Shown here: positions 16,801 through 25,276 of the stretch, piece by piece
Position numbering within the stretch: position 1 is the stretch's first letter
Layout: each line of letters begins with the position of its first letter
Assembly (NCBI RefSeq): GCF_001579845.1
Contig: NZ_CP007440.1
Span: 6,098,029-6,162,028, forward strand
Direction: 5' to 3'
Source of the DNA: Rhodoplanes sp. Z2-YC6860
GTDB lineage: Bacteria; Pseudomonadota; Alphaproteobacteria; Rhizobiales; Xanthobacteraceae
Length of the DNA: 64,000 bases
The notes under the pieces: model-generated
What the model saw: only the letters and a program-made list of their open reading frames with translations
The model's database searches: none
What the model was told of the DNA's origin: nothing
Translations under genes and position numbers: made by a program

Positions 16801-17796
16801 GGTCACCTTGTCGATGGCGATCTGGGGCTTCGCCGCCGATATGACGCCCCATTCCTCGAAGCCGCTATCGGCACCGCTGAACTGCGAATACAAGTAGACG
16901 AACGGATGGGCGGGATTAAACACGCTGTCTGGGATGAGGACGACATAGTCGCCCTTGCCGCTTCCGGCGTCCCACGCGGCGCTCATCAAGACGGAATGGT
17001 CCTGACCTTGATCGAGGTCGTAAACAGCAGTGCCGGGAAGCGTCAGCAGATTGCCGGAGTCGCCCTGATAAATTTGCAGCTTATCGAGTGAAATCTGCGG
17101 AGCGCTGGATTTTTCGTTCAGGTCGAGCCGGAATTCGCGATAGGCCGGACCCGTATCGCCGGCCAGGTACGGCGTGCCATCGTCATGAACCAACGGAATC
17201 GACGAGAGCTGCAGAGCGTTCGTATGCTGCGACTGCTTGTCGTCAAGCGGAAGCGGCGAACCGTCCGTGTTGAATCCCTGTTCGGTGCCCTGCTTCTGAA
17301 TCAGCAAGAAAGAGTCAAACACGCCCGTCCCGGTCGACAAAGCCGACGAGGTGTTCGTGAAAATCGCGCCATTGACTGTGCCGGTCGCCCCCTGTCCGGA
17401 TACGTCGACAGTCACCGGCGGCGAATCCGTGAAGCTCGCGGTCGCCGTCTGTCCACTCGTCTGGTCGGTCGCGGTCAACACAAACGCCTGATTCGCAGCG
17501 TCCTGATTGACGCTCCAGCTCGTCACAATCGTGCCGTCGACAGCGCCATTCAGGTCTCCCGCGCCGCCATCGGTCACAGTCCACGGCTGGTCGGTGCCGC
17601 TTGTGACGCCATCGGCGGGGTTGGTATCGGTGACGAGGAATTCGACCGTAGCGCCCGGCGTGACGCCTTGCGCCGTGATGGTCGCCGTCGATTGCGGCGC
17701 GTAGTCGGTCTGATCGGTGGAGACGACCAGCGTCGGTTGAATCGTGCTGTTCGGGATGATGTTGTTCGTGGTGTTTGGATCGGTGTCCGTCGCCAT
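13858..17796 (-). CDS. Giant adhesin-like protein with SdrD B-like/prealbumin-fold repeats
   Basis: 1312 residues from the ATG at 17794-17796 (GGGAGC upstream). There is no Sec signal. It has an N-terminal beta-rich region (1-150), a calculated-lectin-like middle (150-330), a DUF11-type domain (~335-465, TVTNPGNVSLSNITVTDNI), a first SdrD B-like module (~470-550), four tandem 99-residue modules (~553-948), a fifth divergent module (ISGYKWDDADVDGKWDTGEKG) and a C-terminal domain of ~260 residues starting VGLTQGFWSQHKEAWDG. Modules carry a Ca-loop-like DANGDG and the NLGPGTYTV prealbumin motif. It probably acts as a surface or matrix adhesin. There is no LPXTG, autotransporter barrel or clear RTX, so the export route is uncertain; the neighbouring T1SS is a candidate. 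Confidence 0.85.
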   Translation of the reverse strand: MATDTDPNTTNNIIPNSTIQPTLVVSTDQTDYAPQSTATITAQGVTPGATVEFLVTDTNPADGVTSGTDQPWTVTDGGAGDLNGAVDGTIVTSWSVNQDAANQAFVLTATDQTSGQTATASFTDSPPVTVDVSGQGATGTVNGAIFTNTSSALSTGTGVFDSFLLIQKQGTEQGFNTDGSPLPLDDKQSQHTNALQLSSIPLVHDDGTPYLAGDTGPAYREFRLDLNEKSSAPQISLDKLQIYQGDSGNLLTLPGTAVYDLDQGQDHSVLMSAAWDAGSGKGDYVVLIPDSVFNPAHPFVYLYSQFSGADSGFEEWGVISAAKPQIAIDKVTVDGSVSGDGISVHAGDAISWVYTVTNPGNVSLSNITVTDNIQGAVTSFTGDDNNNGMLDPTETWTFTETGVAGSSNYSNIGTVTGTYNGSQVMASDPSSYVIGGANGTATISGSKLIDLDGVVTNSEVQGVQGDSGVTEYFAPGWTIYIEKDGIPGLSAGDVSTVTDQNGDFSFTGLSDGTYAIHEVLPAGWTQLAPGTGEYDVTITNGQSQSGIDFINFQNITISGTKYIDANGDGSTDGDAVYTAGVVIDLFKNGGVNPVASVTTDVNGHYSFTNLGPGTYTVAEVTPTGWTETLSPGGTIMASSGHDVTGEDFANFQNITISGTKYIDANGDGSTNGDVVYTAGVLIDLFKDGGANPVASVTTGTDGTYSFTNLGPGTYTVAEVTPTGWTETLSPTGTITASSGHNVTGEDFANFQNITISGTKYIDANGDGSTNGDVVYTAGVLIDLFKDGGANPVASVTTGTDGTYSFTNLGPGTYTVAEVTPSGWTETLSPTGTITASSGHNVTGEDFANFQNITISGTKYIDANGDGSTVGDVVYTGGVLIDLFKNGGANPVASVTTDVNGHYSFSNLGPGTYTVTEVTPTGWTETLSPTGTITASSGHNVTGEDFANFKNFSISGYKWDDADVDGKWDTGEKGIANWTIYLNNGTSIVSATTDASGHYTFSNLGPGSYTVTEAHPSGWFNSYNGTTTVVGASGVNVSGDSGDTEVLNFGNHQFIKGVVGLTQGFWSQHKEAWDGTADTTWANIVDKAGGLFGNEFTDAGNNVSVTQGKGGKYTGNDDIINKIGATHFLLGDANGNGIADPGENAQGRSITQVVTDFGNTSQGNEVTILLNQLDAAQLNIYNGAHDPGSYNFGNPISPAGHDLVGEGVKFLQGLFSGAVQNTATSTNLSSWTSHDPSVAFDTHQTRGPGGTEIYASGQDLKNVLQAFNQGQIVTSNDNTLVGWSTDQGITVTGVHANTPDAFWLVAWEHGVIA
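14952..16139 (-). repeat. Four tandem 297-bp repeats inside the adhesin gene
   Basis: The sequence TGATGTTCTGGAA recurs at 15240, 15537, 15834 and 16131, an exact 297-bp period (99 codons, frame kept). The two middle copies (15241-15537 and 15538-15834) differ at only about four positions by eye, while the outer copies differ more. This points to recent expansion or gene conversion in the centre of the array. Confidence 0.9.
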
Positions 17797-18478
17797 TGTC
17801 TGACTAGCTCCCAACTCTGACCCGCGCGTTTCCCGCCGCGGTCCGTTTGACCACTCGCCCCAGGCCCATTCTCGAGCCCTTGGCCGCTACAGACGCATTC
17901 CCACACACCGCCACGTTCACCGTGACGGCGCGACCAATTTCAGAGTCTGTACGAGTGCACCCCCTCGTAGTCGCAATCACGAACGGTGTGGCCTTATGTT
18001 CGGCGCTTCCGCTCTCTCGTTCTTTCGGCTCGCTCGTTCAGCGCGCCGTCTTCAATTTCTTCGCTCCGTCTTTTCGTTGCAGAGCGCCGGCAAATTCAAA
18101 ACTTAGAGAAGTCCTGATATGTGTTGTATAATCTTACCGAAATTGACGCTATGATAAATATCACAGGATGAGCACTTAGGTTTTAATGATTAAAATCAGA
18201 GTCTTGATAGAGTGCATAACGACTCGTAATAAACCATATTCGATCCTGCCCTGCGCAACAGGTTGGATCGCTGTCAATGCGGCACACACGCCTCCGCTCG
18301 CACCAGATCACGCGACGGAACGCGTCACAGTCCAAGATTTTCTAAGTGGAGGAGAGCTCAGTGAGCGGTGAGGAAAGGTGCATGCTCACTGCACCAACCG
18401 ACATCAACCAAAACGGAACAATCAAATTGCATCGGTGTTGAAATGAATTAAGTGTGCGGTCCGCCGGGGCGATCAACG
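17797..18478. other. Long divergent intergenic region, adhesin / Crp-Fnr regulator
   Basis: About 680 bases without a credible gene. It holds the promoters of the leftward adhesin and the rightward regulator. The AT-rich part is about 18100-18240, including the 15-bp palindrome at 18181-18195. A short open frame at 18186-18371 has no coding character. Confidence 0.5.
18181..18195. promoter_or_regulatory. 15-bp palindrome TTTTAAT-G-ATTAAAA
   Basis: Perfect inverted repeat in the region shared by the adhesin gene and the Crp/Fnr-type regulator, in its most AT-rich part. It could be an operator; it does not match the FNR consensus TTGAT-N4-ATCAA. Confidence 0.35.
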
Positions 18479-19162
18479 ATGCTGAGCGGTAAGCCACAAG
18501 CTAAATCGAATTCCACGCTGCCGGAGGCGCTGCTCGATTTTCTCTTCGTAGCAGCCACGACCCGTGCGCTGAAAAACGGTGAACTGCTGTTCTCAGTCGG
18601 CGATGCCGGCGACGGCTGCTATCTGATCCAAAACGGCCTCTTGAAGGTGTTCGTAACCTCGCAGTCCGGCGAAGACCGAATCGTCGCCATTCTCGGCGCT
18701 GGTGATGTGGTCGGCGAGTTGTCGATGATCGATGGGCTGCCGCGTTCGGCGTCCGTGGTCGCGATCACGGATTGCAATCTGCAGTTCATCAGCCGCGACA
18801 CGTTCTTGGAAACGGCATCACGGGATTCAGAAATCCAGAACGCCCTGATCCGCATGCTTTCGACGCGCCTGCGCGAAGCGGTGAAATCGATGGCCGCCTC
18901 GAGCTTCCTCACGGTGAAGGGCCGCGTGGCCCGCGCCCTGCTCGATCTCGCCAAGCATATCGGCATCGACTCCAACGGCGCGATGCTACTCGACTACAAG
19001 ATCAACCAAGGCGATCTCGCAGCCATCGCCGGCGTGGCCCGCGAGAATGTGAGCCGGGCGTTAGGTGAGTTTCAGCGGCGGAAGATCCTGACGCGCAAGC
19101 GAGACCGCTACGTCATCAGCAATGTTGCGGCGTTGAAGCGCGAGACCGATTACGGCGGCTAG
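18479..19162 (+). CDS. Crp/Fnr-family transcriptional regulator
   Basis: 227 residues from the ATG at 18479; a GTG at 18452 would add nine. The N-terminal cyclic-nucleotide-binding-like barrel (~10-120; GELLFSVGDAGDGCYLIQNG, GDVVGELSMIDGLPRSASV) keeps the GELS-x5-PRSA pattern that contacts cAMP in CRP. A dimer helix follows, then a winged HTH (~165-215; QGDLAAIAGVARENVSRAL). No Cys cluster for an Fe-S centre is present, so it is CRP-like rather than an oxygen-sensing FNR. Its position beside the adhesin and the polysaccharide genes suggests control of surface structures. A decayed paralogue of its 3' end lies at 20760-21018. Confidence 0.88.
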   Translation: MLSGKPQAKSNSTLPEALLDFLFVAATTRALKNGELLFSVGDAGDGCYLIQNGLLKVFVTSQSGEDRIVAILGAGDVVGELSMIDGLPRSASVVAITDCNLQFISRDTFLETASRDSEIQNALIRMLSTRLREAVKSMAASSFLTVKGRVARALLDLAKHIGIDSNGAMLLDYKINQGDLAAIAGVARENVSRALGEFQRRKILTRKRDRYVISNVAALKRETDYGG

Positions 19163-19228
19163 CGTCTAGCGAATTCTAAAGCGCTTAGGCCCCGGTGCTG
19201 GCTTGGCAGCGCTAAGGGACCACCCGGT

Positions 19229-20464
19229 TTAAGCAAAAGGAGCCTGCGCGCGATGTGGCTTCTCGTCCGCCGCAACCCTGGTGGTGCTGCCGCCGTCGAG
19301 GTTAACCGCCGGCGCAAATCCGGCCTCTAACGGACTCTGAAAGCGAAGCCCCTCGACACACCAAATTCCCGCGAAGACGGTCATGGGTAACGCAAATCCT
19401 ACATGGCCGATAAAGTACGTCGGCCCGGCAAAAAATTCGAAAGCTAGTACCGGACATAACATGAGACCCAATGTTATGCCCATCAAACCGTACGCCCGAT
19501 GCAGAAAATCGGTCCGTATGAGAAAACTCATACAGCCGACCACTCCAGCAAGCACCGGCAATGTTACCGAAGCATGCAGCCATGGCGGCATACTGGACGT
19601 TTTTGCCGATAAATGTGCTGTCGGGAAGCGCGATGGATCATAGAGAAAGAGCGGTACATTCAATAAAATACAAACCAAGAGAACCACCAAGACGAATTCG
19701 ACCATTCGCCGAACACCTGCAATGTTATTTATCACTCCCGCCAAGATTGGGACTGCCATCACATAAATGGGACGAGATGAGATGCAGATTGCGAGGAATA
19801 TTTCCGCCCCTCGACGAAGCCACGGTGGCTTACTGGTCTGAACAGTAATGACCAGATGCATTGCAATCGCGACGTACATGGCATTGACGAGGTAATCGCC
19901 GCCCGTGACGAAATCCTGCATCGCGGCTGGGCATGCGAGCAGAAACAGAATCAAATAGGAGATCGCGGTCATGCGATCTTTGAATATGGTGGCGCACCAA
20001 AAAACGAACGCAGGGACCCACACGAGATTTTGTAGCGCACTGTTCCCGAGCAAATAAAACGGCAAGGCCAAAACAAGGCCGCCGAGCATCGGGGTTGGAG
20101 GATTCCCGAGATATGTGTTGGCTGAATATGGGTAGCGACCTGCAAGAAGCGATTGCAAAGCGACATTCAGGGCGTCATCCCGGTCGGAACCTGGCCCAAG
20201 TACGCCGCTTTTGGCGATGGGATAAAGTACGGCAAAAGAACATATCGCAACCGCACTAATTGCCCAGAACCAACCGATGGACGGGCACGGGCCTAAATCA
20301 CGATGGAGTATTTTGATCGCCAGAATTAAAAGCAGAAAGAACGGGAGTACAGCAAAGGCGCCTCCATTTCCCAGATATTTATGGATCAACCCAATCGACG
20401 GAAGCAGCCAAAGAATGAATGCAACTGTGACGCAAAACGTTCTTTGGCGGGACTGAAGAGACAT
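19229..20464 (-). CDS. Polytopic membrane protein, possible lipid-dependent (GT-C) glycosyltransferase
   Basis: 411 residues with about ten membrane helices spread from 10 to 360. The first large periplasmic loop carries GPGSDRDDALNVALQSLLAGRYPYSANTY in two halves; acidic residues in the first loop (GSDRDDAL) are the usual catalytic feature of GT-C enzymes that use polyprenyl-phosphate sugars (GT87/DUF2029-like). The C-terminal ~30 residues are soluble. AGGGAAG precedes the ATG. It is the last gene of the leftward polysaccharide island. Assignment as a transferase is tentative. Confidence 0.6.
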   Translation of the reverse strand: MSLQSRQRTFCVTVAFILWLLPSIGLIHKYLGNGGAFAVLPFFLLLILAIKILHRDLGPCPSIGWFWAISAVAICSFAVLYPIAKSGVLGPGSDRDDALNVALQSLLAGRYPYSANTYLGNPPTPMLGGLVLALPFYLLGNSALQNLVWVPAFVFWCATIFKDRMTAISYLILFLLACPAAMQDFVTGGDYLVNAMYVAIAMHLVITVQTSKPPWLRRGAEIFLAICISSRPIYVMAVPILAGVINNIAGVRRMVEFVLVVLLVCILLNVPLFLYDPSRFPTAHLSAKTSSMPPWLHASVTLPVLAGVVGCMSFLIRTDFLHRAYGLMGITLGLMLCPVLAFEFFAGPTYFIGHVGFALPMTVFAGIWCVEGLRFQSPLEAGFAPAVNLDGGSTTRVAADEKPHRAQAPFA

Positions 20465-20759
20465 AGATGCTTCCCTGCATAAAACAATGCACTGCCTATC
20501 TCGAGCCGCGAGACCTACAGTCGGCGCGACCCGCGCGATGGGCGTCTTATCTCCTTACTGTCGATGGCAGAATGGGCATTGCGAGCTCAAAGCGACACGG
20601 TGAACAGTCTGGATGTGAGAGATCGAAAAACTCTTACCTGGCTAGGCGTAATCTCATGTGGCATTGGATAAGTTGATCAAGAAAGCGCGAACGAAACGTC
20701 CAATCCCTCCCGGCGCAGCGCATGTGCGAATCGTGTGACATGCGAGCTCAACAGTTCGC

Positions 20760-21018
20760 GCGAGCCGAGAATTAAGGTTCCGCGAGCTGCATTACTCTAT
20801 TTTACCAGGCTGTATCGGCGCACATTGACCCATATCCGCCGCTGCTGCTGGTTTACAACATAGACCCGGATGATCTTACAGCCAGTGCCTGCATGGCCCT
20901 GCGAACATATCAGGCCTTAAGTGAGTTTCAGAGATGAAATATCCTGACCCGTAAGCGCGGCCGCTATGTCATCAGGTAGCGTTGCTGGGCTGAAGTACAA
21001 AACCGTACTACGGTGGCT
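20760..21018 (+). pseudogene. Decayed 3' end of a Crp/Fnr-family gene
   Basis: The segment aligns by eye with the DNA-binding half of the regulator at 18479-19162. ALSEFQR-stop-NILTRKRGRYVIR-stop matches ALGEFQRRKILTRKRDRYVI, and upstream LLLVYNIDPDDLTA matches MLLDYKINQGDLAA. Two in-frame stops and small indels upstream show it is not functional. No N-terminal half is recognisable before about 20760; 20465-20759 contains nothing else I can identify. It is in the same orientation as the intact gene and 1.6 kb away, which suggests a former tandem paralogue. Confidence 0.75.
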
Positions 21019-21195
21019 AATGTCCGAAGACCCTAAGAGACCTGGACCAGCAAGGCATCACAAGTTCGAAAATACTTTCGTCCGCCACGAACCGTGATGC
21101 ATCCGCTACTTCCAACTGGACCAATCGCCCTCACTAGAATAACTCTTTATCAGGCGACGTCGAAAGCTCGCGGCAATCGCACCAACACGGGCCCT

Positions 21196-22143
21196 TTACT
21201 GCCGCGAATTTTTCGTCGCTATTTGAGGCAGAGCAAGCACCGTGTAGAGTCCATTGACGTTCCGATCGATGACAGTCCATGTGTATCGATGGGCCCTCAA
21301 CCTCTCAAACAGTTCCTTCTCAGATCCACCCGACAGCGCGAGCTGCTCCGGGTGCACTTCAATTAGCATTGTCGGGCAATGCGAGGAAAGTAAGCAACTA
21401 GCTCCTTTAATTGCTTCGAGCTCAAACCCTTCGATGTCGATCTTTAACAAGGAGGGCGGCGCGCAATGAGCAAGTACTGTGTCGAGCCTTCGAATGACCA
21501 CAGAAATCTCCGTGATCGGCTGATCGGGAGTATATCGTTCATTGATAGCGGTCACGGCTTTGTGGAAAGACGCCGAGGTGGATGTGCCCTGGGCGGCAAA
21601 TGTCCGCACTCCATCCTCGTTTCCAATTCCGATCGGAAGCACCTCGATAGCGGTCGACCTGACATTGCGGCGAAGCTGTTCAACGACCCCGGGGGAAGGC
21701 TCGAAGGCACAAACGGAACCGCTTGGCCCGACAATTTTTGATGCGAAGAGGCTGAGAATTCCGACGTTCGCGCCGACATCCCAAAACCTGCCTCCCCGGC
21801 GCAAGTGTGACGCAATTGCCTTCGTTACACGTGGCTCGTACCGCCCATAAATCGACGACCAACATTCCCGGGAGAGCCAAATCCACTCCCCGTGGAGGTA
21901 TGTTGGCAGGCTGCCGCGGAACATGGCGCCAACCACCCGATCAATTGCGCGTAACGCACAGTGCCTGATTCTCATGAACGTCATTAAGTTTGCAACATCA
22001 CCCGAGGAGCGCCTAATGACAAGCGCCAAGAACGACCCAAAGGCATTGCGAGCCGCGAACCTTTGGACCTCCAACGCGGTGAAGATGTTAGCGCCGGTGT
22101 CACGGGAGCGCGGTGATTGCGGCAACTCCGAAGCCGAAAACAC
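21196..22143 (-). CDS. FkbM-family SAM methyltransferase
   Basis: 315 residues. The SAM-binding motif WDVGANVGILSLFASK is at about 117-132 and the FkbM motif LLKIDIEGFELEAIKGA at about 238-254. The family O-methylates sugars or polyketides; here it most likely methylates a sugar of the surface polysaccharide, by context. The annotated start is a GTG at 22143; an ATG at 21984 (MTFMRIRHC) would leave the domain intact and the true start is uncertain. It lies near the downstream end of the island, after a 367-base gap. Confidence 0.8.
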   Translation of the reverse strand: MFSASELPQSPRSRDTGANIFTALEVQRFAARNAFGSFLALVIRRSSGDVANLMTFMRIRHCALRAIDRVVGAMFRGSLPTYLHGEWIWLSRECWSSIYGRYEPRVTKAIASHLRRGGRFWDVGANVGILSLFASKIVGPSGSVCAFEPSPGVVEQLRRNVRSTAIEVLPIGIGNEDGVRTFAAQGTSTSASFHKAVTAINERYTPDQPITEISVVIRRLDTVLAHCAPPSLLKIDIEGFELEAIKGASCLLSSHCPTMLIEVHPEQLALSGGSEKELFERLRAHRYTWTVIDRNVNGLYTVLALPQIATKNSRQ

Positions 22144-22510
22144 CGTAAATGATTCTGCACATCGGGTCGCTTAGACGGACGCCCTCCGTCGCGGGCGAAA
22201 GTCCTGAGCCCGCTAATGTTACGATGCAAGAGCGTAACCATGACCACGTCTACGGGAGAGTCTCGGGAAACAGTTTAGTGGCGCACGTAGCAAAAATTGC
22301 GCCGGTCCGCAGCCAAACATTTCGCCTCTACCGAGAACGACCAGTGTCGGCCGAGGAGCCTTTAATTTCCATCTGCATCCCTGCGAATGACGTGTTGCGC
22401 AAGTGTCAGTCTCGGGGCGGATCAACAGATTGATGGTCAGACGCCCGCAAATTCATTGCGGACAGCTTCCAAATGATGATACCCGCAGATAACGCTCGGC
22501 TGCCGACGCC
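22144..22510. other. Gap between FkbM and class I methyltransferase genes
   Basis: About 365 bases with no gene I can support on either strand. Short frames here have no recognisable features. It might hold a remnant or a promoter for the FkbM gene. Confidence 0.35.
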
Positions 22511-23146
22511 TCATCGTCGAGCTATCACAATGAAATTATTGCAAAGAGAGGGGAACAGATCGGCAAGACGTCGACTAATCGTCGATAGACCGCCCATACC
22601 CATGGGAAGGAATGAAACCCCATGAAGGTGAACATCGCGGAATCCGTGTTCTCGAAGCTGATTGGCAAGCACCGTTGGATTATATAGACGGACGTGATGA
22701 ATTACGTTACGGAACTCCAATCCTACAGGATAAATACCAAACGGCACCAATAAGCGGTTTCTAAGACTATTTATATTCGGTGTGGAAAGCGCGAGCCAGC
22801 CGCCGGGCTTCAAAACACCTTTAATCAGCTCAATGAATTTATCGGTATCAATGATGTGCTCGATAACTTCCATGGCAGATACGACATCAAACTGCGTATT
22901 AAAATCCGGGAGGCTAACAGCGAAGTCGGCCTGCTTGTAAGCCCACCCGTTGTCTTCCGAGCCCTTCTGGCTTTCCGGCCAATCGTCGGACCCCGCGGCA
23001 AAAAGCGCGACACGGGCAAGCAGAAGCCTCAGGAATTGCCCTTGGTTGCAACCTAGGTCAAGCCATGAACTTTCCCGGCCGATTCGAGCACCGTGTGAAA
23101 TAGTAAGGTCTATAATTCGATTGAACCGATACTCGTCGAAATTCAT
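22511..23146 (-). CDS. Class I SAM-dependent methyltransferase (Methyltransf_23-like)
   Basis: 211 residues from the ATG at 23144-23146, preceded by an excellent GAGGTGA; the frame extends upstream without coding signs. Motif I is WLDLGCNQGQFLRLLLA (~28-44), the post-II segment FDVVSAMEVIEHI (~85-97), and KPGGWLALSTPN marks strand 5. This pattern fits the UbiG/Coq3-like Methyltransf_11/23 group often found in glycan clusters. The substrate is unknown; a sugar hydroxyl is likely from context. Confidence 0.82.
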   Translation of the reverse strand: MNFDEYRFNRIIDLTISHGARIGRESSWLDLGCNQGQFLRLLLARVALFAAGSDDWPESQKGSEDNGWAYKQADFAVSLPDFNTQFDVVSAMEVIEHIIDTDKFIELIKGVLKPGGWLALSTPNINSLRNRLLVPFGIYPVGLEFRNVIHHVRLYNPTVLANQLREHGFRDVHLHGVSFLPMGMGGLSTISRRLADLFPSLCNNFIVIARR

Positions 23147-23341
23147 TTGCGTCACCTCAGGCAACATCTGGAAACAACATCGGGGTAATACAGATAGTGC
23201 CATAGTACACCAACTGCGACCCGCGGCGCAGCGCGAAAATCAAAATACTCAGAACCACATCGACAGCAATCCACCACGAGATTGGCATATCTCAGAATAG
23301 CGCCGGCTACGGCGTGGCAGAACCCTGTGCAACAACATCGA

Positions 23342-24211
23342 TCAAAGCGGGTATGACAAAAGACGCCGAAAGCCAATTAAGTACATTCTGGCACGATCAA
23401 CCGGAGTCAGGTTATAAACATTGGTAACGGCAATCCAACGCCCCATTGCAAGGCGCGCGAACCCAAGGAGCCTCGATACGAAACGAGTCCGCAAAAAAGA
23501 AACATGACTCCCACGCGCGTACGCCGGAAGAAAATGCAACGAACTCATAAGATTATCCGCCCTATGCTCCCCTCTACTAGTCACCGAGCTCGCCCGCGCG
23601 TGTTCAGGGTTAGGCATGCCACCATGTTCCCCATAATGACGCCAAGGGATATAAGCTTCAGCTCCAAGGCCCATGACATACCATTGCAGATGGGAATCGA
23701 ATGTGAAATATGAACGCAGATCATGCCTACCGGCCTCGTAGTCGAAGAATTTCATCATCAAGCCAGCCACATGGCTGTTTATAACATATGAGACAAGCGG
23801 TGCTGTGTGTCCACGCAACAGCCGCTTCTCTCCAATGATCGCAAGCAGTCTTGGACTTCCTTGGTAAAGATACCCCCACGCTCGTGGATTGTCGGCGGGC
23901 CAAAACACCTCAAATTCACCAATACCCCGACACGGCACGAAATCAGCTTCGCAAACGAGGGTATAGCCTTCGTAGGCGATAGCTTTCTCCCAGGCATTTT
24001 TGTGATTGAGGAACGTCCTCGAGTTTTTGCTGAATTTCAATTCCTCATCAGTGTAATCTGGTCGCAAGACCTCAACGTCGAATCCCTCGCATTCCAAACT
24101 CGCCTGTAATTTTCCGACATCTTCGCGCCACGCGAGAATGATTGCCTTAGCCACCACATGCCGGAGCACTTGTGGCGTTCTGCTACTGCCCCGTTCTGCG
24201 TTGCGTCTCAT
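23342..24211 (-). CDS. Glycosyltransferase family 25-like (LPS-type) protein
   Basis: 289 residues. The central part FLNHKNAWEKAIAYEGYTLV, followed by CEADFVPCRGIGEF, matches the GT25 layout (S/N-H-x3-W-x2-A ... E-D-D-V), with EAD in place of the usual EDD metal-binding triplet. GYLYQGSPRLLAI and the later DSHLQWYVMGLG agree with that fold. The likely activity is transfer of galactose or a related sugar onto an LPS or capsule acceptor. The C-terminal 60 residues are basic and possibly membrane-associated. The EAD variant makes the catalytic assignment less sure. Confidence 0.6.
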   Translation of the reverse strand: MRRNAERGSSRTPQVLRHVVAKAIILAWREDVGKLQASLECEGFDVEVLRPDYTDEELKFSKNSRTFLNHKNAWEKAIAYEGYTLVCEADFVPCRGIGEFEVFWPADNPRAWGYLYQGSPRLLAIIGEKRLLRGHTAPLVSYVINSHVAGLMMKFFDYEAGRHDLRSYFTFDSHLQWYVMGLGAEAYIPWRHYGEHGGMPNPEHARASSVTSRGEHRADNLMSSLHFLPAYARGSHVSFLRTRFVSRLLGFARLAMGRWIAVTNVYNLTPVDRARMYLIGFRRLLSYPL

Positions 24212-24256
24212 TTAGCTGCCTTCGAATGACACGGTAGCGGCATAGTCAGGTCGAAC

Positions 24257-25213
24257 CTAATTATCTTGCACAACCGCCGCGACCCGCGCTTGCGTCTGGT
24301 GTAGTAAAGTCCAAACCGCTCGACCATCCAGAGCCCTTAGGGCGCGTTTCAACACTCCCTTTGCCCCTGATGAGCACCCCAGGTATCGATCAGATACAGA
24401 CAACAACAATTGATCGAAAAATACGTCCGGGCCGAATAGCCGAGAATACGCGCGCGACGCGCACTGTCCCATTTCGTCCGCCCTGTTCTTCAAATTTCCC
24501 AGCAGGACTGGGATCGAAGCAATTTCCTTTTCGCGGACCATCACACTGCAGCTGTCCCAATCAATTCCGGGAGGAGGCAACCATTTATCACTGATGATTA
24601 CAGGAACTCGACCACAACTCATCGCCTCATAGATCCGGATACTCGATGGACCAAATCCTCTCGGGCAAAGCACAAATTTGGATTCCTGAATGAGATCGAA
24701 ATAGGACCTCGTATAGTCGAATGACGCAATTCTTTGCGGTGCTTCACTGACATCAATACAGGGCGTCGTATTGTCGTTTAACTCTCTTACCATTTGGCGC
24801 AAAGGATGCGTATTAATTCTCCCCAAAAACGAAAACAAGTATCTTGGAACCGGTCGCAACTTATCCTTCGATTTGAGAGGGGCCTTTAAACTGGGTAGAT
24901 ATGACCAACTGTGCGCCCAGTCACACCGCCGCGACAGCGATGCATAAGCACCGGGCAATATCGGATAGGGCCAGTCGGACTCCGAATAGACGAAGTGCTG
25001 TTGAACCGGAAACCTGCGCACCTGATTAATAAGAAAAGGAAGCTCACTAAGGCCAAAATAGCCATGCTCTAAATACAGGACGATGTCTGCCTCTTGAATT
25101 TCTCGTGTACGTATAAAGCACTGCGTCGGAAATTTTTCGAGAATTTCATTTCCTCGAACGAGCGTCGAGTTGTTGTTATCGCTGAAAGCTGTTATGAAAA
25201 ATTTTTTTTTCAT
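24257..25213 (-). CDS. Exostosin-family (GT47-like) glycosyltransferase
   Basis: 318 residues from the ATG at 25213 (MKKKFFITAFSDNN); an upstream ATG at 25237 adds eight. The C-terminal half carries the diagnostic exostosin segment ESKFVLCPRGFGPSSIRIYE, followed by AMSCGRVPVIISDKWLPPPG. Bacterial members transfer sugars during capsule or O-chain synthesis; the donor is unknown. The gene is visibly AT-richer than its neighbours (for example a run of T at 25200-25210), which hints at separate acquisition. Confidence 0.75.
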   Translation of the reverse strand: MKKKFFITAFSDNNNSTLVRGNEILEKFPTQCFIRTREIQEADIVLYLEHGYFGLSELPFLINQVRRFPVQQHFVYSESDWPYPILPGAYASLSRRCDWAHSWSYLPSLKAPLKSKDKLRPVPRYLFSFLGRINTHPLRQMVRELNDNTTPCIDVSEAPQRIASFDYTRSYFDLIQESKFVLCPRGFGPSSIRIYEAMSCGRVPVIISDKWLPPPGIDWDSCSVMVREKEIASIPVLLGNLKNRADEMGQCASRAYSRLFGPDVFFDQLLLSVSDRYLGCSSGAKGVLKRALRALDGRAVWTLLHQTQARVAAVVQDN

Positions 25214-25276
25214 TTTGTAGCTCGCTTGGCGCCGCATGATACATGCGTTTATTTATCCAAAAGTCAGCTAGTTGCG

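Noticed and set aside
18186-18371. Short rightward open frame before the Crp-like regulator
   Set aside because: No ribosome-binding site, coding character or similarity; it lies in a promoter region.
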